DNA of 39,600 nucleotides from Candidatus Gastranaerophilales bacterium (GTDB lineage Bacteria; Cyanobacteriota; Vampirovibrionia; Gastranaerophilales; Gastranaerophilaceae): NCBI GenBank assembly GCA_944324245.1, contig CALUVO010000030.1, positions 1 to 39,600 of the forward strand, read 5' to 3'. Shown piece by piece: positions 33,054 to 39,600 of this stretch (position 1 is its first letter; each line of letters starts with the position of its first letter). The notes under the pieces were generated by a model. It saw only the letters and a program-made list of their open reading frames with translations, ran no database searches and was not told where the DNA came from. The position numbers and the translations under genes were made by a program.

Positions 33054-33844
33054 CATATCTTCAGGACAATTTAAAAGAAAATCGTGTAATAAGGTGGCCG
33101 GACAACTGTTTTCCGCTGAGGTTTTACATTGCCCCTTTCAGATGGTATGCCCGTACAAACAATGATTCATACAAATATCAGGCTCTTGTTCAAAGAGCAT
33201 TGCAGGAATGGGAGAAGGTTTCTGCAGGAAAAGTTAAATTTAAACTTGTGCAAAATTTAAATGACTCTCAGGTCAATCTGGACTGGAAACGTGTGGACAG
33301 AAAGGCTCTCGGGCACTGTTATTTTCATTTTGACAATAATGGACGTCTCTACTCTGCAGAAGTCCAGATAGGGCTCTCCGACGGTATTTTGCATCAGCAA
33401 TATCAGGATGAAAATGAAGTCTATCACACAATCCTGCATGAAATAGGACATTCTCTCGGGCTCGGACACAGCCCTTATGATACGGATATTATGTACACCC
33501 CTCATAAATACGGTGTTGTAAGCCTTTCACCAAGAGATGCTCTGTCTTTGCAATGGCTGTACAAACTGCCTTACGGAATTTCTGTCAGCGAGCTTGCAAA
33601 AAAACACGGTATAAACTCTTCAAACATAGATGAGATTATTTTTAAAATAGCAAACAAAGGCAAATCTCACGAGTTTGAAGATGTAAAAAATTCAATAAAA
33701 ATCCCCAAAAAAGATTTAATGGACGAGCAGGACAAACTCGCCGAGATGAAAAAATACAACCTCGGTATACAGAATGTTCAGATTTCTTCAAATGTACAGG
33801 AATACATTAAAAAGAAAATCATACTGCCCAAAGATAAGCAGTAA
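33041..33844 (+). CDS. Matrixin-like (metzincin, M10 type) zinc metalloprotease
   Basis: A 267-aa protein with the full metzincin signature H133-E-I-G-H137-SLGLG-H143 and a Met-turn at DIMYTP (Met151), as in matrix metalloproteases. The upstream part (FYIAP...ALQEWEKVSAGKVKFKLV, then GHCYFHFDNNGRLYSAEVQI) is the expected strand-helix-strand core. No signal peptide is visible, unlike most secreted matrixins. The C-terminal ~100 residues are Lys-rich and helical with no known domain. The ATG has GGGA 4 nt upstream; an in-frame TTG at 33023 is less likely. Confidence 0.88.
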   Translation: MQLLTYLQDNLKENRVIRWPDNCFPLRFYIAPFRWYARTNNDSYKYQALVQRALQEWEKVSAGKVKFKLVQNLNDSQVNLDWKRVDRKALGHCYFHFDNNGRLYSAEVQIGLSDGILHQQYQDENEVYHTILHEIGHSLGLGHSPYDTDIMYTPHKYGVVSLSPRDALSLQWLYKLPYGISVSELAKKHGINSSNIDEIIFKIANKGKSHEFEDVKNSIKIPKKDLMDEQDKLAEMKKYNLGIQNVQISSNVQEYIKKKIILPKDKQ

Positions 33845-33876
33845 CAGGTCTGTACTTTAACACATAAAGTCAGAAA

Positions 33877-33969
33877 TTAATATGTGCCGAACATTGTCGA
33901 CAGACCTCTCTGACATATAAAAGCCGCCATTTTAATAATTTCTTTGATTTTTTTAAGAATAGTATTCAT
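33877..33969 (-). CDS. Small cationic ORF (30 aa)
   Basis: An unlisted small frame, beginning MNTILKKIKEIIKMAAFICQ, with a good SD (AAAGGTG, 5 nt from the ATG). A TATAAT (revcomp near 34018) lies upstream in the same direction. The first 14 residues form an amphipathic Lys/Ile helix, followed by a short hydrophobic stretch. It occupies the 274-bp gap between the matrixin and fabI genes, where nothing else is seen except the fabI leader. Peptides like this include type I toxins and small membrane regulators, but no family is recognised. Confidence 0.5.
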   Translation of the reverse strand: MNTILKKIKEIIKMAAFICQRGLSTMFGTY

Positions 33970-34118
33970 ACGCGCACCTTTCCACACACATGAATAATTC
34001 CACAAAATGCAAAATTATAAACAATCTAAAATAAAAATCTTCGGCAAAATTTGTTAAAATATGGACATTAAGTCTTGTTGATATTATCATTATTACAGAC
34101 TAATTAAGGAGAATTTCT

Positions 34119-34937
34119 ATGAAATTAATGGAAGGCAAAAAAGGTATTATTTTTGGAGTTTCAAACGCAAGGGGTATTGCATACTCTATTGCAAAACAGA
34201 TTTACGAAGCAGGCGGAGATATTGCTTTTACTTATGCAAATGAAGCAATGGAATCCCGTGTACGTCCGCTGGCGGAAGAAATGAATGCAAAAATGATTGT
34301 TGAATGCGACGTAACAAACGAAGAACAGGTGAAAAAAGTATTTGAACAGTACGAAAAAACATATGGCAAACTGGACTTTGTTATCCATGCAGTTGCATTT
34401 GCAAACAAAGAAGATTTGATGGGTGATTTTATCGATACATCAAAAGCAGGCTGGGACACAGCTCTTGGCGTAAGTGCATATTCACTTGTTACTCTTGCAA
34501 GAAACGCAAAACCTTTGTTTAACGAAGGCGGCGCAATACTTGCTCTGACATACCTTGGTTCAGAATTAGTAGTTGCAAACTATAATGTAATGGGTGTTGC
34601 TAAAGCTGCATTAGAATCATCAGCAAGATATCTTGCTGATAACCTCGGCAAAATCGGCGTAAGAGTCAACTGTCTTTCAGCCGGTGCCGTTAAAACTCTT
34701 GCTGCAAAAGGTATTTCAGGTTTTGACAGAATGTTAAAAGCCGCTATTTTAAAAGCGCCTTTGAAGAGAAATGTTTCACTTGAAGATGTAGGAAAAACAG
34801 GCTTGTATCTGGTTTCTGATTTATCTTCAGGTGTAACTGGTGAGATAGTTCACGTTGATTGCGGCTGCCACTCTGTTTATGCTTCATACGAAGAAATGGA
34901 AGCTACATACGCTTATCAAAAAGAACATCAAAACTAA
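34119..34937 (+). CDS. fabI: Enoyl-[acyl-carrier-protein] reductase (NADH), FabI type
   Basis: A 272-aa short-chain dehydrogenase that reduces trans-2-enoyl-ACP in the last step of fatty-acid elongation. The FabI-type cofactor loop is GVSNARGIAYSIAK, and the catalytic Tyr-x6-Lys is YNVMGVAK. LTYLGSELVV carries the second conserved Tyr of the FabI group. AAGGAG lies 8 nt upstream of the ATG. It is a single-gene unit followed by a strong terminator. Confidence 0.95.
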   Translation: MKLMEGKKGIIFGVSNARGIAYSIAKQIYEAGGDIAFTYANEAMESRVRPLAEEMNAKMIVECDVTNEEQVKKVFEQYEKTYGKLDFVIHAVAFANKEDLMGDFIDTSKAGWDTALGVSAYSLVTLARNAKPLFNEGGAILALTYLGSELVVANYNVMGVAKAALESSARYLADNLGKIGVRVNCLSAGAVKTLAAKGISGFDRMLKAAILKAPLKRNVSLEDVGKTGLYLVSDLSSGVTGEIVHVDCGCHSVYASYEEMEATYAYQKEHQN

Positions 34938-34947
34938 ATTATAACTC

Positions 34948-34976
34948 ACAAAAGGGGCATTAATTGCCCCTTTTGT
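34948..34976 (+). terminator. Intrinsic terminator after fabI
   Basis: ACAAAAGGGGCA / TGCCCCTTTTGT, 12-bp perfect stem with a 5-nt loop and a T-rich right arm, 10 bp after the stop. Confidence 0.88.
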
Positions 34977-35036
34977 TATAAAATATTCTGGAATAAAATT
35001 ATAATTAAACGAAACATTAATAAAAGGACGCAAAAA

Positions 35037-36470
35037 ATGATTATCAAAAAAAACAAAACAAAAATTGTTGCCACACTGGGACCGGTCAGTCGTGACGAAA
35101 AAATTATCGAAGAAATGATTCTCTCCGGTGCTACAATGTTTAGAATCAATACTTCTCACAACACACCCGAAGAACACGCTGAAACTATTGAAAAAATCAG
35201 AAATGTAGAAAAAAGACTAAAAACATTTATCCCTGTTCTTGTTGATTTGCAGGGTCCGAAAATCAGAGTAGGCAACTTAATTGAACCTATACCTTTAGAA
35301 CCCGGCAAAGAGCTTGTTCTTGAATACGGTCTTGAGCAGACTGACCCGAACATTGTTCCCGTAGACTACAAAGGCGTTGCAGAAGATGTCCATGTAGGTG
35401 AATGCATACTACTTGATGACGGTAAAATTAAAATCGAAGTTACAAAAAAAGAAGGAACAAAAGTTCATGTAAAAGTTCTTCACGGTGAACTTTTAAAACC
35501 GAGAAAAGGTATAAATATCCCCGGCGGAACAAAAAGTGTTTCTGCAATTACTGAACGTGACGTAGATTTTATCAAATTTGCAGTAGACAACGGTGCTGAC
35601 TATCTTGCTCTTTCTTTTGTAAGAGACAAAGATGATATCATGCTTGCAAAAAAATATCTGAGCCATTTTGGTGCTGATATTCCGATAGTTGCAAAAATAG
35701 AAAAACCGGAAGCCGTTAAAAATATTGAATCAATTCTTGATGTAGTAGATGCCGTAATGGTAGCCAGAGGCGACCTCGGTATTGAACTTGCTCCGGAAAA
35801 AGTACCTATGGTACAAAAACACATAGTAGATGCAGCATTTGCGCACAGAAAAACATGTATTGTTGCTACACAGATGCTGGAATCCATGATAGAAGAACCT
35901 ATCCCGACAAGAGCGGAAGCATCCGACGTTGCAAATGCTATTCTTGACGGTGCCGACGCCGTAATGCTTTCAGGCGAAACTGCTGCAGGCAAATATCCGG
36001 TAGAAGCCGTAAAAATGATGGCAATGATTGCACATGACGTAGAACAGAGTAATTTTGTAAGCTACAATCTTGACCTGCCGATGAATCCAATGTATGAACC
36101 CACACCGCAGGCTATTGCCGCTGCTGCAGTAAAAATGGCAAAAGACCTTGAAGCAAAAGCTATTCTTGCCTTTACTCATACAGGTTATACACCGAAACTG
36201 CTTTCAAAATTGAGACCGTCAGTACCTGTACTGGCAATTTCTGACAATGAAAAAACCTGCAGAAAGCTCAATTTGTTCTGGGACATGCACCCTTATCAAA
36301 AAGACTGGGATGTAGTATTGAACGATGAATTACTCAAAAAAATTGATAAACTGTTACTAGAAAAAACTGAATACAAAAAAGACGACAGAGTAATCATTAT
36401 CGGTTCTATTCCTAACCTGATTACAGGCAGAACAAACTTTGTACGTGTACACAGAATGTGCGCATTTTAA
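35037..36470 (+). CDS. pyk: Pyruvate kinase
   Basis: A 477-aa glycolytic enzyme converting PEP and ADP to pyruvate and ATP. The start TKIVATLGPVS, RINTSHNTPEEH, DLQGPKIRVG and the Mg/PEP region MVARGDLGIELAPEKVP are all canonical, as is TQMLESMIEEPIPTRAEASDVANAI. The C-terminal allosteric domain is complete; no PEP-utiliser extension is present. AAGGA precedes the ATG. It stands between two intrinsic terminators as its own unit. Confidence 0.97.
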   Translation: MIIKKNKTKIVATLGPVSRDEKIIEEMILSGATMFRINTSHNTPEEHAETIEKIRNVEKRLKTFIPVLVDLQGPKIRVGNLIEPIPLEPGKELVLEYGLEQTDPNIVPVDYKGVAEDVHVGECILLDDGKIKIEVTKKEGTKVHVKVLHGELLKPRKGINIPGGTKSVSAITERDVDFIKFAVDNGADYLALSFVRDKDDIMLAKKYLSHFGADIPIVAKIEKPEAVKNIESILDVVDAVMVARGDLGIELAPEKVPMVQKHIVDAAFAHRKTCIVATQMLESMIEEPIPTRAEASDVANAILDGADAVMLSGETAAGKYPVEAVKMMAMIAHDVEQSNFVSYNLDLPMNPMYEPTPQAIAAAAVKMAKDLEAKAILAFTHTGYTPKLLSKLRPSVPVLAISDNEKTCRKLNLFWDMHPYQKDWDVVLNDELLKKIDKLLLEKTEYKKDDRVIIIGSIPNLITGRTNFVRVHRMCAF

Positions 36471-36499
36471 TTAGAATTATAACAAGCATATATTATAAC

Positions 36500-36534
36500 A
36501 AAAAACCCGTTATCTTGAAGATAACGGGTTTTTT
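36500..36534. terminator. Intrinsic terminator after pyk
   Basis: AAAAAACCCGTTATC / GATAACGGGTTTTTT, 15-bp stem with a TTGAA loop and a T7 run. It also serves the convergent permease gene, whose stop is 23 bp away. Confidence 0.92.
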
Positions 36535-36556
36535 TATAATTCTAATGAATTTTATA

Positions 36557-38188
36557 TTACAAGTTTGTTTTCGCACCTGCTTTTTCTCTGGCTGCCCTGT
36601 TTTGTTCACGCTTTTCTTCTATTTTTTCGATGCGTCTGTTTCTTTTATATCCATATCCTGCATATATAGCCAAACCTATAATCAGCCATAACGGAAACAG
36701 CAATGCATTTTTGCCCATACTGCTTATTGCAACACACATCAAACCGCCGCAAAGTATAATTCCTAAAGAAGGAAATAAAGGAGAGCAAGGAACCTTAAAC
36801 GGTCTTTCTCTGTCAGGGTCGGTTTTTCTGAGTATCAACACACTTACGCAAACAACGATGAATGACGTAAATACACTGAAAATACAAAGCTGTGCTGCAA
36901 GGTTCAAATCAAGGAACAAACAGCCTATCATCATTGCAATACCCACAATCCATGTGATAATGTGAGGTGTTTTGTATACAGGGTGAACTTTTTTAAGTAT
37001 TGTCGGGAAGAAATTGTCTCTTGCCATGGAGAACAAAATTCTTGTTGCTGCCAACTGCATAACAAGCAAAACAGAAGTCAAACCTGTCAATGCACCCAGT
37101 GAAATCAAACCGGCAAACCAGCTCTGACCTGTCATCTGGATTGCGTGTGCAATAGGAGCGCCGATATTAATCATGTTCCATGGAACAATACCGGTTAATA
37201 CAAGTGCTACAAATATATATACAACAGTACAAACAAGCAGTGTACCTATAATACCTATCGGAACATCTTTCTGAGGATTCTTTGTCTCTTCAGCAGCCGT
37301 TGATATTGCATCAAAACCTGTATAAGCAAAGAAGATAGTAAACGCACTAACAAGCACGCTTCCAAATCCGTTAGGAACAAAAGGAACCCAGTTAGCAGGT
37401 TTTACATAAAATGCACCGACAGCTACAAACAAACCTATAACAAGCAGTTTGATTATAACCATTATACTTGCCATATTTTTAGATTCTGAAATCCCTTTGA
37501 CAAGAATATATGTAACAAGCAATATCATCAGCATTGCCGGAATATTTAAACATATCGGAATCACACCGAATAAGTGCGGTATATGATCCATGGGATTCAT
37601 TCCCATCTTTAAATAAGCAGCTTTTGCCGAGCCAAAATCATTTATTAACCACAAAGGCGGATACATAATATGATGGCAGATACTGTGCAAAACAGGAGGA
37701 AGATTTGCTGTATAAGCTTCAAAACCTCTTAAAAATTGGAACAAATATCCTGTCCAGCTGCATGCAACAGCAATATTACCGATAGTATACTGCAGCATCA
37801 AAACCCAGCCTACCATCCAGGCAGCCAGTTCACCTAATGTAGCGTATGTATAAGTATAAACACCGCCTGATACAGGTATCATTGATGCAAATTCCGCATA
37901 ACACAATGCAGAGAATATACACGCAATTGCAGCAATAACCATGGATATTACAATTGCAGGCCCTGCTCCGTCATGATGTGCGCCTACAACTGCCGTACCA
38001 ACCATTGAAAATATCCCTGCACCTATAACGGCACCTATACCGAGAATAATCAAATCCACCCAGTTTAAAGTCTTGTTTAATCCGGTTTCTTTGGATTGCG
38101 CAAGCATATCATCGGGATTTTTAGTTTTCAATAATTTGGAGACAAAATTCTCCATTAGTCCGGCTTCTGTTACATTGTTTTGACTCAT
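36557..38188 (-). CDS. APC-superfamily amino-acid permease
   Basis: A 543-aa polytopic transporter with about 12 to 14 hydrophobic segments. The signature GIGAVIGAGIFSMVG at TM1 is the substrate-binding loop of the APC fold. FAYTGFDAISTAAEETKNPQKDVP at TM6 places it in the cationic-amino-acid-transporter (CAT/YfnA-like) group. The C-terminus is a charged cytoplasmic tail (KRNRRIEKIEEKREQNRAAR). Substrate is not predictable beyond amino acids. It begins 15 bp after glyQ on the same strand with AAGGA upstream, so co-transcription with glyQ is likely. Confidence 0.9.
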   Translation of the reverse strand: MSQNNVTEAGLMENFVSKLLKTKNPDDMLAQSKETGLNKTLNWVDLIILGIGAVIGAGIFSMVGTAVVGAHHDGAGPAIVISMVIAAIACIFSALCYAEFASMIPVSGGVYTYTYATLGELAAWMVGWVLMLQYTIGNIAVACSWTGYLFQFLRGFEAYTANLPPVLHSICHHIMYPPLWLINDFGSAKAAYLKMGMNPMDHIPHLFGVIPICLNIPAMLMILLVTYILVKGISESKNMASIMVIIKLLVIGLFVAVGAFYVKPANWVPFVPNGFGSVLVSAFTIFFAYTGFDAISTAAEETKNPQKDVPIGIIGTLLVCTVVYIFVALVLTGIVPWNMINIGAPIAHAIQMTGQSWFAGLISLGALTGLTSVLLVMQLAATRILFSMARDNFFPTILKKVHPVYKTPHIITWIVGIAMMIGCLFLDLNLAAQLCIFSVFTSFIVVCVSVLILRKTDPDRERPFKVPCSPLFPSLGIILCGGLMCVAISSMGKNALLFPLWLIIGLAIYAGYGYKRNRRIEKIEEKREQNRAAREKAGAKTNL

Positions 38189-38203
38189 GTAAGTATCCTT
38201 ATA

Positions 38204-39094
38204 TTAAATTGTAGCTTTTTCTTTTTTCAGCAGGGGAAAACCTAATTCTTCTCTTTGTTCAACATACAGTTTAGCAACCATTGCAGCCATTCTTCTGACT
38301 CTGTTGATAAAATTGATTCTTTCATCTTTAGAAATTACACCTCTGGCATCCAGAAGGTTAAAAGTATGAGAACATTTTAAAACATAATCATAAGCAGGCA
38401 ATACCAGCTTATTTTCTACACAATTTTCAACTTCTTCCTGAAAAATATCAAACATTTTGAATAATCTGTCTGCATTTGAGACTTCAAAATTGTATTTTGA
38501 TTGTTCAATTTCGTTTTGTAAATAAATTTCACCGTACTTAAGTTCTTTATTCCACATAACATCATATACGGAATTTACATTCTGAAGATACATTGCAATA
38601 CGTTCAAGCCCGTATGTAAGCTCCAACGCCACAGGCTTAATTTCAAGGCCGCCTACCTGCTGGAAATATGTAAACTGGGTAATTTCCATACCGTCAAGCC
38701 ATACTTCCCAGCCTACACCGGCAGCACCGAGAGTCGGAGATTCCCAGTTGTCTTCCACAAATCTGACATCATGCTGAGACAGGTCTATACCCATTGCTTC
38801 CAAACTTTTTAAATATAATTCCTGTGCATTATCAGGAGATGGTTTTAAAATTACCTGATACTGAAAATAATGCCCCAGTCTGTTAGGATTTTCGCCATAA
38901 CGTGCATCCGTAGGACGTCTGCAAGGTTCTACCATCGCAGTATTCCAGGGTTCAGGCCCCAAGGAACGCAAAAAGGTTGCGGGGTTCATTGTAGAAGCGC
39001 CTTTTTCAATATCATAAGGCTGCTGTATTATACACCCGTAATCCGACCAGAATTTTGATAAATTTAAAATTAATTCTTGAAAGGTTAAAGCCAT
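38204..39094 (-). CDS. glyQ: Glycyl-tRNA synthetase alpha subunit
   Basis: A 296-aa catalytic subunit of the alpha2beta2 bacterial glycyl-tRNA synthetase. [36 protein letters not shown] and [18 protein letters not shown] are invariant features. [11 protein letters not shown] is class II motif 3. The beta subunit gene glyS, usually next to it, does not follow here; an amino-acid permease gene does. A consensus promoter, a roughly 105-nt leader and a 17-aa leader ORF lie upstream. There is no T-box consensus in the leader. Confidence 0.96.
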   Translation of the reverse strand: MALTFQELILNLSKFWSDYGCIIQQPYDIEKGASTMNPATFLRSLGPEPWNTAMVEPCRRPTDARYGENPNRLGHYFQYQVILKPSPDNAQELYLKSLEAMGIDLSQHDVRFVEDNWESPTLGAAGVGWEVWLDGMEITQFTYFQQVGGLEIKPVALELTYGLERIAMYLQNVNSVYDVMWNKELKYGEIYLQNEIEQSKYNFEVSNADRLFKMFDIFQEEVENCVENKLVLPAYDYVLKCSHTFNLLDARGVISKDERINFINRVRRMAAMVAKLYVEQREELGFPLLKKEKATI

Positions 39095-39126
39095 TCTCTC
39101 TTGATTTCCAGTACTATTATTAATTG

Positions 39127-39180
39127 TTACATACCAAAACCGATAAACATCCCTAACTTATGTAAAAAGCTTTTAGACAT
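39127..39180 (-). CDS. Possible 17-aa leader peptide upstream of glyQ
   Basis: The frame encodes [17 protein letters not shown] followed by TAA, inside the glyQ 5' leader, with AAGG about 11 nt upstream of its ATG. Three of its residues are Gly (GGG, GGT, GGT), which is suggestive in front of a glycyl-tRNA synthetase gene, but no terminator/antiterminator pair is evident between it and glyQ. Confidence 0.35.
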   Translation of the reverse strand: MSKSFLHKLGMFIGFGM

Positions 39181-39206
39181 GATTCATCAGCCTTTTCAGC
39201 TCTATC

Positions 39207-39235
39207 ATTATAATATAATATTTTTTATTTTACAA
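39207..39235 (-). promoter_or_regulatory. Sigma-70-like promoter of glyQ
   Basis: On the minus strand TTGTAA (39235-39230), 17-nt spacer, TATAAT (39212-39207). Predicted transcription starts about 105 nt before glyQ. Confidence 0.65.
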
Positions 39236-39240
39236 ACGAT

Positions 39241-39280
39241 TGTAATAATTACACTTAAAATTGTTACATGTGTAATGTAA
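39241..39280. promoter_or_regulatory. Operator-like cluster of TGTAA dyads
   Basis: Immediately upstream of the glyQ -35 are TGTAATAATTACA (39241-39253, perfect dyad) and TTACATGTGTAATGTAA (39264-39280), which includes TACATGTGTA, matching the TACAnnTGTA core used by BlaI/CopY-type repressors. The regulator is unknown. Confidence 0.4.
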
Positions 39281-39378
39281 AAAATGGTGAATATAACTTC
39301 CCGTAAGTTGACAGCATAGCAAAGCTGACCGGATATCTACGTTTCTTCCTTTGTTTGAGAAAAAATTACGTAACATAT

Positions 39379-39428
39379 ACAAGAATGACGGGCTTTTTCA
39401 TCATTCTGAAGGCAAAATCAGAAGAATC
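39379..39428. repeat. Fragment of GTCATYCTGA-type dispersed repeat
   Basis: CAAGAATGAC (right-end type) is followed by TCATTCTGAAGG...AGAAGAATCT (left-end type), the same words as in the repeat starting at 39481. It looks like adjoining remnants of such repeats. The remaining sequence from 39281 to 39378 shows no gene. Confidence 0.45.
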
Positions 39429-39480
39429 TGCGGCAAGTACTAAAATATTTTCTCATAATAAATTTATCACTTATTAAACT

Positions 39481-39600
39481 GTCATCCTGAGGAGCGAAGC
39501 GAGCTCAGGATCTTAACGGTGTTGTGGTTACTTTTCTGATTGGTAAGATTCTGAACACAGCAATATTTTTGCAGCAATGCACATTTTATGCTTCAGAATG
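39481..39600. repeat. Dispersed repeat with GTCATCCTGAGG end, cut by the window
   Basis: Starts GTCATCCTGAGGAGCGAAGC and contains the proximal hairpin CCTGAG/CTCAGG (39486-39491 and 39504-39509). It ends at the window edge with CTTCAGAATG, an 8/10 inverted match to the left end. The layout matches the repeat at 3691-3801. No gene is seen here. Confidence 0.6.

Noticed and set aside
39095-39200. T-box riboswitch in the glyQ leader
   Set aside because: There is no T-box consensus (AGGGTGGNACCGCG-like) and no terminator hairpin before glyQ.

Overview
This AT-rich window has densely packed bacterial genes, nearly all with recognisable Shine-Dalgarno sites, and many gene pairs that overlap as ATGA or TAATG. 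The best-fitting source is a member of the Cyanobacteriota/Vampirovibrionia (Melainabacteria), probably a gut-type Gastranaerophilales. The reasons are a DUF3326 protein, a family I know mainly from cyanobacteria and plastids, a GH57/DUF3536 glycosidase, a matrixin-like protease, flagellar export genes and very low GC. This assignment is inference; no rRNA or other decisive marker is present.

Layout. 0-6.8 kb (+): Orn/Lys/Arg decarboxylase, tsaC, cysS, coaE, two membrane proteins (one resembling a GT-C glycosyltransferase) and an exported OB-fold-like protein. 6.8-11.8 kb: an exceptionally AT-rich accessory block with two helical unknowns and an HExxH zincin on the minus strand, divergent from an M16-type peptidase. 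Three of its four proteins share a short N-terminal Asn/Phe/Gly-type motif. 11.9-17.3 kb: GH57 enzyme, then convergent to it an overlapping set UPF0173 hydrolase - DUF3326 - prepilin-like protein. 17.4-19.8 kb (+): HD-GYP phosphodiesterase and trmFO. 19.75-24.2 kb: a repeat-rich accessory segment with a ribbon-helix-helix gene, an overlapping 40-codon ORF, an XRE regulator and a broken small gene, around yebC and ilvD. 24.2-26.1 kb: uvrC. 29.3-26.3 kb (-): fliP-fliQ-fliR-flhB. 29.5-36.5 kb: M20 peptidase, comF-like gene, M50 protease, matrixin-like protease, fabI and pyk. 39.1-36.6 kb (-): glyQ with an amino-acid permease downstream. The right end is intergenic and repeat-bearing.

The most novel observation is a dispersed, relatively GC-rich, foldable element with conserved ends (ATTTCATAT...CCTCAGACA). 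It occurs in three complete copies of 127, 175 and 286 bp and one partial copy. Two copies sit in genes. Removing the 175-bp copy exactly at its ends restores a continuous reading frame with its own ribosome binding site. Removing the 127-bp copy extends trmFO to a stop just before a strong terminator. The element carries no ORF of its own and no target duplication is visible, so it looks like a non-autonomous mobile element or mobile structured RNA. Other points worth checking are the N-terminal motif family, two extended -10 promoters exactly six bases from an ATG (leaderless arrangement), several unannotated small ORFs, and a Gly-codon-bearing leader ORF before glyQ.
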